Notes: generated by a model not told the origin, from the letters alone. A stretch of DNA of 64,000 nt from JAEUMG01 sp046349315 (GCA_046349315.1 JAXMCQ010000009.1:1-64000), one strand, 5' to 3'; counted from the first letter of the stretch, positions 8,660-16,418 are shown. Numbers and translations are program-made.

Positions 8660-8765
8660 CAGTGCGGTCCTTCCAGGCAATTGTCCTTGGCCTCAAACTG
8701 ATCCTAAGATCGGATCTCGACAATACGCACAAGCAGCGCACATACTATCAAAAAGGATACTGTCC

Positions 8766-9137
8766 TTGGCAAAGGTTCGGCATTCGCGCTTCGACTGTAC
8801 GCCCGGCTGCTCGGTCGAGGCAGCGATCGGTCTCATCGACGGCAAATGGAAATGCATCATCCTGTTCCATTTGCTCACTCGCACCATGCGGTTCAACGAG
8901 ATCAGGCGTTTGATCGGCAATGTCACGCCGCGCATGCTGACGAACCAGTTGCGGGAATTGGAAGAGGACGGCCTGATCAATCGCAAGGTTTTCGCGCAGG
9001 TGCCGCCCAAGGTTGAATATTCGCTTTCCCCGCTTGGCCGCAGCATGGAACCGATCCTGCTGGCGCTCAAGGACTGGGGTGACGCCAATCTCGGACTCTA
9101 TGGCAAGCCGCACGGACAACAGCGAGACGCCGCCTGA
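8766..9137 (+). CDS. HxlR-family transcriptional regulator
   Basis: A small winged-helix DNA-binding protein, 123 aa. The start is TTG 8766, chosen because AAGGA lies eight bases upstream and the protein then has the usual HxlR length. The family pattern is complete: CTPGCSVEAAIGLIDGKWKCIILFHL at the N-terminus with the conserved redox-sensing-type Cys, RFNEIRRLIGNVTPRMLTNQLRELEEDGLI in the recognition region, and VPPKVEYSLSPLGRSMEPIL in the wing. It faces the quinone-oxidoreductase-like gene and most likely controls it and itself from the shared intergenic region. HxlR proteins in this setting often sense electrophiles through cysteine; that is inference here. Confidence 0.9.
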   Translation: MAKVRHSRFDCTPGCSVEAAIGLIDGKWKCIILFHLLTRTMRFNEIRRLIGNVTPRMLTNQLRELEEDGLINRKVFAQVPPKVEYSLSPLGRSMEPILLALKDWGDANLGLYGKPHGQQRDAA

Positions 9138-9160
9138 TCGCGATCGATTGCGCGTCCCCT

Positions 9161-9814
9161 CTACGGATTGCGAAGCGGCACCGACAGATAGACGCCGAAT
9201 TCCTGCGCGATGTCGCAGCTCACCCGCGCATGCACGCGGCCTTGGCGATCGAGGAATCGCTGCCGGTCATGGATCGGAAAAATGCCCTCATGCCAGATAT
9301 TGGGATGGATGTAGAGGCCGCGCGTCCCGTCGCACCACAAGGCGATGACCTTGTCGGGCTTGAGATCATCGCCGGGAAGCGCCACCGGTACCACGAAAGG
9401 CAGATTGTCCAAGGGATAGAAAAGCTGCCCGCCATCGGGATGATAGTTCATGTGCCATAGGAGCACGGTTTCGCGTAATTCGGCGTCGCTGACCGCGTGA
9501 CGCAGTTTGTCCGACCATCCGAGAACATAATGGCCGCCGACCGCTTCGTTCGATCCGTAAAGAATATGGCTGCGCCATTCGGCGCTGAAGATGCCTTCGA
9601 CGAAGCCCGCTTCATTGCCGGTGCCCGCATCGACAGGCCGCCAGCCCGAAGCGGGCCAGGTGACGATCTCGATATCGAAACGCGCCGGATCGTCGACCAG
9701 GCATCCATATTCCTTGACGGTCTCTTCGGTCGCGACGATGAGCGGCACCTCGACGATGGGCAGATCGGGCTTGTCCTTGGGATCAAAGATGTAGACGGGA
9801 GCCGGGGCGAGCAT
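9161..9814 (-). CDS. Ureidoglycolate lyase (AllA)-like protein
   Basis: A 217-aa cytoplasmic protein that resembles the ureidoglycolate lyase family, cupin-fold enzymes that split ureidoglycolate to glyoxylate and urea at the end of purine/allantoin breakdown. Supporting stretches are FVEGIFSAEWRS, ILYGSNEAVGGHYVLGW and the C-terminal LYIHPNIWHEGIFPI, close to the family's GVWH region. No other allantoin gene is nearby, so the substrate may be something else. The C-terminal LDRQGRVHARVSCDI also fits the family. It is divergent from the P-loop kinase gene. The family assignment is likely; the reaction is inferred. Confidence 0.65.
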   Translation of the reverse strand: MLAPAPVYIFDPKDKPDLPIVEVPLIVATEETVKEYGCLVDDPARFDIEIVTWPASGWRPVDAGTGNEAGFVEGIFSAEWRSHILYGSNEAVGGHYVLGWSDKLRHAVSDAELRETVLLWHMNYHPDGGQLFYPLDNLPFVVPVALPGDDLKPDKVIALWCDGTRGLYIHPNIWHEGIFPIHDRQRFLDRQGRVHARVSCDIAQEFGVYLSVPLRNP

Positions 9815-9924
9815 GATGGGGCGGAACTCCGTTGCGCTGGCGAAGGCGCAGCTACCGGTCCGGCAATGACGGATTGATGACGCCCCTTAGGGATGGCTGC
9901 GAAGAACTGCTACAAACTCGCGGA

Positions 9925-10554
9925 ATGAACACGGCCGTAACCCCCGCTGAACTCGCCGCCGCGATCCGCAGCCACGCCTCGCGCGGGCGCGTGGTGATAG
10001 CCCTTGCCGGCGCGCCTGGATCGGGCAAATCGACGCTTGCCGAATGGCTCGCCGCCCGGCTCAATGAAGACAGCCCCGATAGCGCGGCGGTGCTTCCGAT
10101 GGACGGCTATCATTTCGACGACCGGGTGCTCGAAGCCCGCGGGCTTCGCGCGCGCAAAGGCGCCCCCGATACATTCGACGTCGCCGGCCTCCATCACATG
10201 CTCGCCCGGTTGAAGCGCAATGAGGAGGATGAAGTTGCGGTGCCGGTCTTCGATCGCGACCTCGAAATCGCCCGCGCCGGCGCGCGTCTCATTCCGCGCA
10301 GCGTTTGTATCCTGATCGTCGAAGGCAATTATCTTCTGCTCGATCGCACGCCCTGGTCTGGTTTGCGCAATTTGTTCGACATGACGGTCATGATCGAGGT
10401 GCCCGTGGAAACCCTGCGTGCGCGCTTGCGCAAGCGCTGGGTAGGCTACGGCCTTTCCCCGGACCAGATCACCACCAAGCTCGAGGACAATGATCTTCCC
10501 AATGGCAGGCTTGTTAGCGATTTTAGCGTCGCTGCCGATTTTGTGACTTCGTGA
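9925..10554 (+). CDS. P-loop nucleoside/nucleotide kinase family protein (FrcK/PanK-like)
   Basis: A 209-aa P-loop kinase of the uridine kinase/pantothenate kinase superfamily. Walker A AGAPGSGKSTLAE lies at about residue 27, PMDGYHFDDRVLEARGLRARKGAPDTFD follows with the conserved DGYH-F and RKGAP motifs, and VEGNYLLLD gives the Walker B-like region. Rhizobial relatives include FrcK, encoded near fructose transport genes; the substrate here is unknown. ATG 9925 was chosen; ATG 9877 in the same frame is possible. The stop TGA overlaps a GTG of the adenylate cyclase gene (GTGA), so the two are probably coupled. Confidence 0.8.
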   Translation: MNTAVTPAELAAAIRSHASRGRVVIALAGAPGSGKSTLAEWLAARLNEDSPDSAAVLPMDGYHFDDRVLEARGLRARKGAPDTFDVAGLHHMLARLKRNEEDEVAVPVFDRDLEIARAGARLIPRSVCILIVEGNYLLLDRTPWSGLRNLFDMTVMIEVPVETLRARLRKRWVGYGLSPDQITTKLEDNDLPNGRLVSDFSVAADFVTS

Positions 10555-11789
10555 AGGCCATGGCCGTGGCGGAGAAATCCAGTCTTCAAAACCTTCTGGG
10601 CCGCGCTTTGCGCGCCGGCACCGCCGGCTATGGTCGCGCCGATCGGCAAGGCTTGATCGTCGCCAATGCGACGGGATACCTCGCCTCCTTCTCCTCGCTC
10701 ATTTACGCGCTCATCTATGCGATGCATGATCCGGTCAATCTGCGACCCGTCGTGCTCGGCAATTTCGTTTCCGCAATCTGCACCGCCGCCACGCCCTTCT
10801 TCCACCGCTTCGGGCCGTCGGCTGCCGCGCTGTGGCTCGCGGCGGTAATCTTCTCGACCATCTTCTACTTCATCGCTTTCCTGGGGCGCGATTCCGGCAT
10901 CCAGCTCAACTATATTGGCGCCGCCGCGGGAGCGCTTGCGATACTTGGCTTCCAGCGCCTGTGGCTTGCCGTCGCCATCACGCTCCTGGCGCTCGGCTGC
11001 CATCTCGCCGCCTGGTATTTCTTCCCGCCCCATGTGGCAATCAATATCGAGGAAACCTGGTTTCTCGACCAACTCTATGCCAATTCCGCGATCTCGGTCA
11101 TGGCGATCGTCTTCCTGATCGTCTTCTACGCCTTTCGCCTGGCGCGCTTGGCCGAAGCCCAGACCGAAGCACTCCTGCGCAACATGATGCCGGGCATGAT
11201 CGTCGATCGCTTGCGCGACGACCCCGGGATTACGATTGCCGAAAATTTTGATGAGGCGAGCGTTCTCTTTGCCGATCTCAAAGGCTTCACGCAACTCGCC
11301 CATCGGCTTGGGCCCGCGCGTACCGTCGCACTCCTCGATGATCTCTTCACGCAGATCGACCGCGCCGCGCTCGACCTCGGAATGGAAAAGATCAAGACGA
11401 TCGGTGATGCCTATATGGCGGTCGCCGGCGTTCCCATGCCCCGCGCCGACCATGCCTTGCGCGCCTTGAAGCTCGGCGAAGCCATGCTCGACATTCTGGG
11501 CGATGTAGGCCGGCGGCATGACCTCACGCTCGCCATGCGGATCGGCATTGCCACCGGACCGGTGACGGCGGGCGTCATCGGCCGCGCCAAGATCTCCTAT
11601 GATGTCTGGGGCGACACGGTGAATCTTGCCTCCCGCCTTGAGAGCCATGGGGTTCCCGGCCGCATCCATATGAGCCTTGCGACCTGCCGGGCGCTGGGTG
11701 CTGAGGCGGATTACGAGGCGCCGGTCGCGGTCGAGCTCAAGGGCTTCGGTATCGTCGAGACGGTGTTGATCGTCAGGCGCTCACAGTGA
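10551..11789 (+). CDS. Membrane-anchored class III adenylate/guanylate cyclase
   Basis: Makes cyclic nucleotide from ATP (or GTP). The first 205 residues contain about six hydrophobic segments, a MASE-like membrane sensor; the rest is a CHD cyclase domain. It starts with ASVLFADLKGFTQLAHRLGP, whose first Asp binds metal, followed by KIKTIGDAYMAVAGVP with the substrate-lysine and second metal Asp region, and GIATGPVTAGVIG plus YDVWGDTVNLASRLES carrying the Asn/Arg transition-state residues, so it looks active. GTG 10551 overlaps the upstream stop; ATG 10560 is the alternative. The last 29 coding bases (11755-11783) are repeated exactly at 17129-17157. Confidence 0.92.
   Translation: MKAMAVAEKSSLQNLLGRALRAGTAGYGRADRQGLIVANATGYLASFSSLIYALIYAMHDPVNLRPVVLGNFVSAICTAATPFFHRFGPSAAALWLAAVIFSTIFYFIAFLGRDSGIQLNYIGAAAGALAILGFQRLWLAVAITLLALGCHLAAWYFFPPHVAINIEETWFLDQLYANSAISVMAIVFLIVFYAFRLARLAEAQTEALLRNMMPGMIVDRLRDDPGITIAENFDEASVLFADLKGFTQLAHRLGPARTVALLDDLFTQIDRAALDLGMEKIKTIGDAYMAVAGVPMPRADHALRALKLGEAMLDILGDVGRRHDLTLAMRIGIATGPVTAGVIGRAKISYDVWGDTVNLASRLESHGVPGRIHMSLATCRALGAEADYEAPVAVELKGFGIVETVLIVRRSQ
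11755..11783 (+). repeat. 29-bp direct repeat, left copy (cyclase 3' end)
   Basis: Twenty-nine bases beginning TCGAGACGGTG and ending CAGGCGCTCA, inside the last codons of the cyclase gene (ETVLIVRRS). The identical string recurs at 17129-17157, same orientation. Bases directly outside differ on both sides. Such a match by chance is negligible. Confidence 0.95.
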
Positions 11790-11795
11790 TATTGC

Positions 11796-11819
11796 CCACG
11801 GCGCTGTGACGCGCCGTGG
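11796..11819. terminator. Hairpin between the convergent cyclase and znuA genes
   Basis: A perfect 9-bp stem, CCACGGCGC and GCGCCGTGG, with a six-base loop lies between the two converging 3' ends. Neither strand has a T-run after it, so intrinsic termination is uncertain; it may act as a bidirectional mRNA 3' end stabiliser. Confidence 0.4.
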
Positions 11820-11871
11820 AGATCGAGTTGGGAAGAAGAGTGAAGCTCCGCCAGTTGCGGTCACTCTTGTC

Positions 11872-12777
11872 TCACGAACCGGCCATGGCGGGCGCGAGCA
11901 GGGAAATGTTGTGCTTGAACATGTCGAGATAGGTCCCGCCGCCTTCACCCTTTTCCGACAGGGCGTCGGCGTAGAGCGACCCACCAACCTTGACGCCGGT
12001 CTCCTTGGCGATTTGTTCGATCAGGCGCGGATCGCTCATATTCTCGACGAATAGGGCAGTAACGCCCTCCTTTTTTATCTGTTCGATAAGCTTGGCCACG
12101 TCCGCCGCCGATGCTTCGCTCTCTGTGCTGATGCCTTCGGGTGCCATAAAGGTCACTCCATAGGCTGCCCCGAAATAACCAAAGGCATCATGCGTGGTGA
12201 TGACCTTGCGTTTGGCCTCGGGCACTGCGGCGATCTTCGCCTTCACATCGGCATCAAGCGCCGTGATCTCAGCTGAATAGGCTTCGGCATTCTTCCTGAA
12301 CGTGTCGCAATCGGCGGCGTCGACCTTGCATAGGCCGTCGGCGATGTTCTTGACGTAAACGAGGCCGTTGGCGAGATTTTGCCAGGCATGCGGATCGGTT
12401 TCCTCGGCACCATCCTCCATCATGGTGCGCGGCGTGATGCCGGTACTGGCTACGACGGTTTCGCCCTTGAAGCCGGTCGATTCAACCAGCCGCTCCATCC
12501 AGCCTTCGAAGCCCAAACCGTTGACGAAGAAAATCTGCGTTCCCGCAAGCGCGGTGGCATCGGCGGGCTTTGGCTCATAGACATGGGTATCGGCATTGGG
12601 GCCGACGATCGTTGTGACCTCGACAAGGTCGCCTCCAATATTGCTCACCATGTCGCCCAGGATTGAGAAGGTCGCGACTGCCTTGACTTTGTCGGCCGCG
12701 AAGGCAGTTGCGGGCGCCAGATTGCCGATGGCAACCAAGATCGTTCCGGCAAGCAAGGACTTGTATAACATGCACAT
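11872..12777 (-). CDS. znuA: Zinc ABC transporter substrate-binding protein (ZnuA/AztC type)
   Basis: A periplasmic cluster A-I metal-binding protein, 301 aa with a signal peptide ending near AFAA-DKV. Likely metal ligands are the His in GPNADTHVYEP, the His in ETDPHAWQN and the His in ITTHDAFGYFGAAYG, plus an acidic residue near the C-terminus. The long His-rich loop of E. coli ZnuA is missing, as in AztC proteins, so AztC is a fair alternative name and manganese cannot be fully excluded. AAAGGAG seven bases before ATG 12777 sets the start. It is the last gene of the zur-led operon, 12 bases behind the permease gene, and is converging on the cyclase gene. Confidence 0.85.
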   Translation of the reverse strand: MCMLYKSLLAGTILVAIGNLAPATAFAADKVKAVATFSILGDMVSNIGGDLVEVTTIVGPNADTHVYEPKPADATALAGTQIFFVNGLGFEGWMERLVESTGFKGETVVASTGITPRTMMEDGAEETDPHAWQNLANGLVYVKNIADGLCKVDAADCDTFRKNAEAYSAEITALDADVKAKIAAVPEAKRKVITTHDAFGYFGAAYGVTFMAPEGISTESEASAADVAKLIEQIKKEGVTALFVENMSDPRLIEQIAKETGVKVGGSLYADALSEKGEGGGTYLDMFKHNISLLAPAMAGS

Positions 12778-12789
12778 GGTACTTCTCCT

Positions 12790-13662
12790 TTATGCAATGC
12801 GATGACGTTGGGGTCTGAGGCGGTTTACGAGAATTCCGCGGGGGGCGAGCGCCAGTGAGGCAATGTAAATGACGCCCGCGGTGAGGATGATGGCGGGCCC
12901 TGATGCAATGCTCCAATGATAGGAGATGACCAGGCCCGCATAGCTGGACACGATGCCGATCAGCATGGCGGCAAGGCACATCGGTTCGAGGTCGCGGAAC
13001 CAGAATCGTGCTGCCGCGGCGGGTAGCATCATGATGCCGACGGCGAGCAGCGTGCCGAGGGCCTGAAACCCACTTACCAGATTGAGGACGACGAGCATCA
13101 GGAAGATGAAATGCACGGGCGGACCCGATTTGCTGACCGAGCGCAGGAAGACAGGGTCGAGGCACTCCGCGACGAGCGCTCGCCATACGACGCCGAGGCT
13201 CAGAATCGTCAATGTTGCCACGACGCCGATGAGGATCAGCGCTGCGTCATTGAGCGCCAGGACCGTGCCGAAGAGCACGTGCATGAGATCGACGGTCGAA
13301 CCCTTGAGGCTGACGAGAAGCACGCCGAGTGCCAGCGATATGAGGTAGAACGCGGCAAGGCTTGCGTCTTCGCGTTGAATCGTGAGTCTTGAAACGGCGC
13401 CGGCAAACAAAGCGACGAGAAGCCCGGCAGCAAGGCCGCCAAATGTCATGGGCAGAATGGCAAGACCGGCGAAGAGGAAGCCTACGGCGGCGCCCGGCAG
13501 GATGGCATGCGCCATCGCATCGCCCATCAGACTCATGCGGCGAAGCATGAGAAAGACTCCAACCGGGCAGGCGCTCAAGGATAGAACTGATGCGCCAATG
13601 AGCGCCCGTCGCATGAAGGCATAATCGGCAAAGGGGGCGACGAAATAATCGTAGAGGGTCAT
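12790..13662 (-). CDS. znuB: Zinc ABC transporter permease (ZnuB/AztB type)
   Basis: An inner-membrane permease of the metal ABC-3 family, 290 aa from ATG 13662, with about eight hydrophobic helices. Diagnostic are MLRRMSLMGDAMAHAILPGAAVGF near residue 45, the family's conserved first cytoplasmic loop, and FQALGTLLAVGIMMLPAAAARFW near residue 205. The ATG overlaps the upstream ATPase stop by four bases (ATGA), so synthesis is coupled. The sequence resembles the AztB group (MTLYDYFVAPFADYAFMRRAL opening). It imports zinc with the adjacent ATPase and binding protein; metal specificity is inferred from the Zur regulator in the same operon. Confidence 0.88.
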   Translation of the reverse strand: MTLYDYFVAPFADYAFMRRALIGASVLSLSACPVGVFLMLRRMSLMGDAMAHAILPGAAVGFLFAGLAILPMTFGGLAAGLLVALFAGAVSRLTIQREDASLAAFYLISLALGVLLVSLKGSTVDLMHVLFGTVLALNDAALILIGVVATLTILSLGVVWRALVAECLDPVFLRSVSKSGPPVHFIFLMLVVLNLVSGFQALGTLLAVGIMMLPAAAARFWFRDLEPMCLAAMLIGIVSSYAGLVISYHWSIASGPAIILTAGVIYIASLALAPRGILVNRLRPQRHRIA

Positions 13663-14405
13663 GCTGCACCGGGTCCGCACCAGGGCGCTGACTCATCCCA
13701 TGCCTCGTTCAGACGGCGCGCCTTCAGCAGGTTCTCAGGCTTGAGCGCATCGACCGTCTTGCCCCAGGCGACTGGTTGGCGCGCCAATAAAACGGTCTCC
13801 GGAAATGAATCGCGCACGAGATCGATATCGTGGAGAACGGCGACGATCGTCTTTTTCTCGCTGTGCCAGCGTTGCACGAGGCCAATCAGGTCGCCGACTG
13901 TCTTGCTGTCGATCGCGGTAAACGGTTCATCGAGCAAGATAACCTTGGCGTCCTGAAGCAACACGCGGGCGAAGAGGGCGCGTTGCAACTGGCCGCCGGA
14001 AAGGGTGCCGATGGAGCGGTACTGAAAGCCGTCAAGCCCCACCGCCATCAGCGCCTTGTTCACATCAGCTCGATCATCACCAAGAATCGAGCGGATGAAG
14101 CCTTTGCGCCGCCAAAGCCCGAGCGTGACAAGATCGTCCACGGTTGCGGGAAAGCTGCGCTCGATCTCGCTTGCTTGCGGCAGATAGGCGATGTCATGAG
14201 TCTGAAAGCCCGCGCGTTCGATCGTGCCGCCGAGGGGTTCGAGTGCGCCGACAAGTCCTTTGAGGAGGGTCGACTTTCCGGAGCCATTAGGCCCGACGAT
14301 AGCGGTAAGCGAGCCTGTCGCCACCTCTCCATTCAGATGATGCACCGCCGGATGGCCGTCATACCCAAGCGTGACGTCGCGGAGTTTGAACGCGGGTATC
14401 GCCAT
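13659..14405 (-). CDS. znuC: Zinc ABC transporter ATP-binding protein (ZnuC/AztA type)
   Basis: The energy-coupling ATPase of the metal importer, 248 aa from ATG 14405. Walker A is GPNGSGKSTLLKG near residue 37, the Q-loop region AYLPQASEIERSFPATV is the form typical of metal-importer ATPases, the signature is LSGGQLQRALFARVL and Walker B is VILLDEPFTAID. A longer open frame upstream exists but the family homology begins only at this ATG, whose A is shared with the TGA of a 35-aa ORF (TGATG). The downstream stop overlaps the permease ATG. This places four genes in one tightly coupled operon. Confidence 0.9.
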   Translation of the reverse strand: MAIPAFKLRDVTLGYDGHPAVHHLNGEVATGSLTAIVGPNGSGKSTLLKGLVGALEPLGGTIERAGFQTHDIAYLPQASEIERSFPATVDDLVTLGLWRRKGFIRSILGDDRADVNKALMAVGLDGFQYRSIGTLSGGQLQRALFARVLLQDAKVILLDEPFTAIDSKTVGDLIGLVQRWHSEKKTIVAVLHDIDLVRDSFPETVLLARQPVAWGKTVDALKPENLLKARRLNEAWDESAPWCGPGAA

Positions 14406-14512
14406 CACAGCACAACCGATAAAACCAGAACCCAGATGAGAACCACAAGGCCGCCGCACCAAGCGAGTCGCTGGCCAACACCAAGTCTCATGAATGGCGA
14501 GGAAGTTTTCAT
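14405..14512 (-). CDS. Putative 35-aa single-pass membrane peptide in the zur-znu operon
   Basis: A small frame between zur and znuC. The peptide starts MKTSSPFMRLGVGQ and continues into one strongly hydrophobic segment (LAWCGGLVVLIWVLVLSVVL), a clear single transmembrane helix with a basic, probably cytosolic N-terminus. Its ATG overlaps the zur stop as ATGA, and its TGA shares a base with the znuC ATG as TGATG, so it is coupled at both ends and fills the whole gap between the two genes. That geometry and the membrane character argue for a real gene. I know of no named family; a regulator or accessory of the zinc permease is an inference. Confidence 0.65.
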   Translation of the reverse strand: MKTSSPFMRLGVGQRLAWCGGLVVLIWVLVLSVVL

Positions 14513-14922
14513 GCTGCCACCGCACGAGCGGCCGCACAGGCCTTGCAGGTGCCCTCGAGCTCAATATTGATCGTTTCAACCTCGTAGCCGGGGCCGACCC
14601 CCTTCAAGGCGCCACAGGCGTTCGAAAGATCGAATTCAGTTACCGTCCCGCAAGACTTGCATACGAAGAAAACAGGCCGATGTTCGTGGTCAGGATGCTC
14701 GCATCTGACATAGCTATTGCGGCCGGCAATCCGGTGCACCCGTCCTTGACGAATGAGCTTCTCGAGTGAACGGTAGACCTGGACGGCGGCTCGGATAGAC
14801 GAGCCTTCCAACTCATTCAGGATGCCATAGGCCGACAGCGGCTTCCGCGTCTTTTGCAAAACGCCCAGCACGTCATCCTCGTGGGCTCTAGAGACAGTGC
14901 GCATCGGCAACCAAAATCTCAT
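14509..14922 (-). CDS. zur: Fur-family zinc-responsive regulator Zur
   Basis: A DNA-binding repressor that uses zinc as co-repressor, 137 aa from ATG 14922 or 131 aa from ATG 14904; an in-frame stop upstream rules out longer forms. The winged helix includes LSAYGILNELEGSSIRAAVQVYRSLEKLIRQGRVHRI; the regulatory part has HPDHEHRPVFFVCKSCG and C-terminal CKAC, giving the two-cysteine-pair structural zinc site and the His/Glu sensing region. It is short at the N-terminus compared with many Zur proteins. It is first in the operon with the zinc importer, and a perfect inverted repeat lies 16 bases upstream of its ATG, so autoregulation is likely. Confidence 0.9.
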   Translation of the reverse strand: MRFWLPMRTVSRAHEDDVLGVLQKTRKPLSAYGILNELEGSSIRAAVQVYRSLEKLIRQGRVHRIAGRNSYVRCEHPDHEHRPVFFVCKSCGTVTEFDLSNACGALKGVGPGYEVETINIELEGTCKACAAARAVAA

Positions 14923-14937
14923 TTTTTTAGAGCATAA

Positions 14938-14954
14938 ACGTTATGTTATAACGT
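14938..14954. promoter_or_regulatory. Probable Zur operator
   Basis: ACGTTAT-gtt-ATAACGT is a perfect 7-bp inverted repeat with a three-base spacer. It is AT-rich against its surroundings and resembles the GTTATA/TATAAC-type boxes described for Zur in alphaproteobacteria. It lies between the divergent zur and HupE/UreJ genes, 16 bases before the zur ATG and 92 bases before the hupE-like ATG, so it could control both directions. Confidence 0.75.
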
Positions 14955-15045
14955 AGCCAGCTGTCAAGACCATTGGCATTATTGGAGCGGAACAGCCGCC
15001 ATCTACGTCTAACACCCACATCAATATGATCGGAATTTAGAGGCG

Positions 15046-15657
15046 ATGAATCGAGCGATCGTGCGACTCCAGTTTTGCCTGCTCGCATTCGGGTTGGCAT
15101 GTATCATGGCAATACCAACCGAGGCTCATGTCGCGACAGGTCCGCTCGGCGGGTTTCTCAGCGGCTTTGAGCACCCCGTATTCGGGCTCGACCATTTGCT
15201 TGCGATGTTTGCGGTCGGTGTTTGGGGCGCACAAATCGGGGGTCGCGCGGTTTGGGAACTGCCGGTTGCCTTCCCGCTGATCATGGCCGTTGGCGGCGTC
15301 CTCGGGATCACGGGCATTCCCTTGCCATTTACTGAAATCCTGATTGCCCTCTCAATGATCGTGCTGGGCTTGGCCATTGCGGCAGCGTGGCGGCCAGCCG
15401 GCTGGGTGTCGATAGGCCTGGTAGGGTTGTTTGCATTGTTCCATGGGCACGCTCATGGTGTCGAACTGCCGTCGGCTGCCGATCCCGTTGCTTATGGCAT
15501 CGGGTTCGTGTTGGCGACCGGCTTGATTCATGTGGCCGGCATCGGCTTCGGGCTCTTGGTTGGCATACTTTATGGTGGCACCGTAAGCCGAATTGCCGGC
15601 GGGGCTATCGCATTGTGTGGGCTCTATTTCCTTGTGGCCCCGTTCGTTGCCACGTGA
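15046..15657 (+). CDS. HupE/UreJ family membrane protein (putative metal permease)
   Basis: A polytopic inner-membrane protein of 203 aa in the HupE/UreJ family, members of which move nickel, cobalt or other divalent metals. An N-terminal signal or first helix ends near EAH-VATG. The family motif HPVFGLDHLLAMFAVGVWGAQ follows at about residue 46, and a second His-rich motif FHGHAHGVELP at about 132; both contain the likely metal-contacting His/Asp residues. Six or so further helices are visible. It is divergent from zur with a probable Zur box between, suggesting that zinc shortage induces it and that zinc is the cargo here. Confidence 0.85.
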   Translation: MNRAIVRLQFCLLAFGLACIMAIPTEAHVATGPLGGFLSGFEHPVFGLDHLLAMFAVGVWGAQIGGRAVWELPVAFPLIMAVGGVLGITGIPLPFTEILIALSMIVLGLAIAAAWRPAGWVSIGLVGLFALFHGHAHGVELPSAADPVAYGIGFVLATGLIHVAGIGFGLLVGILYGGTVSRIAGGAIALCGLYFLVAPFVAT

Positions 15658-15687
15658 ACGGCGCAATGTGAATCTAACACATTCACG

Positions 15688-16347
15688 ATGAACTCCCTGG
15701 CCGTCATTGCTGCACCAGAACGGCTCCTGCCGCTGGCGATTTTGGGCATTGGACTTGGTCTACTTGGCCGCCGGAGGCTGGCCATTTGCGGGCTCGTCTT
15801 TGCCGCCGGATTCGTGATTGGTGTGTTCTTGCCCCGAAGCGAATTCGATCGTTTCCTTCTGCCTGCGCTGTTTCTTCTGGCAGGATTTTCGCTGATTGGA
15901 TCTCGACGCTGGCGCGAGCTAATTTTGCCGCCGGCTTCATTCTTCATCGGGATGCTCGCCGGCTATGGACTGGTACGCCCCGACACAGGCGCGTCTGTGG
16001 AGATTGCGGGAGCCGCGATTACCCTATTGGTGCCGATATTGCTGGCGCTTGCCGCACATGCCTTCGACCGGCCGTGGCTCGCTATCCCCACGCGCATCGG
16101 TGGAAGTTGGCTCCTGGCCATTGGCTCGATCTTTGCCGCCGTGCTCTTGCGACCGGGGGATGTCTCAGACCCAGCCAAGTTGGCTATTTCCGCTCCAGCG
16201 CTTCCGCACAACGATAGCCTTCCTCACATCCATGGCGCCAACGGGGAGGTCATCTATCTGGCTCCTGGGCGCGGTGGAGGAGAGGAGCTCGTAACTCCCG
16301 CTCGCAAGAAGGGCGCGGATTTCCTGGGCAAGCCTCGCGAGCCGTAG
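15688..16347 (+). CDS. Unknown membrane protein downstream of HupE/UreJ
   Basis: I do not recognise this 219-aa protein. It has about six hydrophobic segments (for example LPLAILGIGLGLLG, LAICGLVFAAGFVIGVFLP and GAAITLLVPILLALAAHAF) and a hydrophilic C-terminal tail of about 60 residues. The tail contains HNDSLPHIHGANGE, a cluster of His and acidic residues that could bind metal. The gene lies 30 bases behind the HupE/UreJ gene on the same strand, so the two probably form one unit under the Zur box. A second component of the metal permease is a reasonable guess, not shown by the sequence. Confidence 0.7.
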   Translation: MNSLAVIAAPERLLPLAILGIGLGLLGRRRLAICGLVFAAGFVIGVFLPRSEFDRFLLPALFLLAGFSLIGSRRWRELILPPASFFIGMLAGYGLVRPDTGASVEIAGAAITLLVPILLALAAHAFDRPWLAIPTRIGGSWLLAIGSIFAAVLLRPGDVSDPAKLAISAPALPHNDSLPHIHGANGEVIYLAPGRGGGEELVTPARKKGADFLGKPREP

Positions 16348-16382
16348 TCGGCAAGCGAGCCAACGGTCCTCGCGACACCGCA

Positions 16383-16412
16383 AAAGAAGAAACCGCCGGA
16401 TTGCTCCGGCGG
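16383..16412 (-). terminator. Rho-independent terminator of the cupin gene
   Basis: Read on the minus strand: an 8-bp stem CCGCCGGA/TCCGGCGG with a four-base loop followed by TTTCTTCTTTT. It starts seven bases after the end of the cupin gene. Confidence 0.8.
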
Positions 16413-16418
16413 CGCGCG

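Noticed and set aside
8660..8765. GATCC-N7-GGATC dyad between the quinone oxidoreductase and HxlR genes as an HxlR operator
   Set aside because: The dyad is short and its match to known HxlR sites is weak, so I do not list it as a feature, although the operator is probably in this gap.
10446..11669. A 407-codon open frame on the minus strand across the adenylate cyclase gene
   Set aside because: It is an antisense shadow caused by strong GC bias at third positions; the plus frame has complete cyclase motifs and the minus frame has none.
14406..14579. A longer N-terminus for the zinc transporter ATPase (start at 14579)
   Set aside because: The added 58 residues overlap zur and the 35-aa ORF and show no similarity to ABC ATPases; ATG 14405 gives the normal length and a TGATG coupling.
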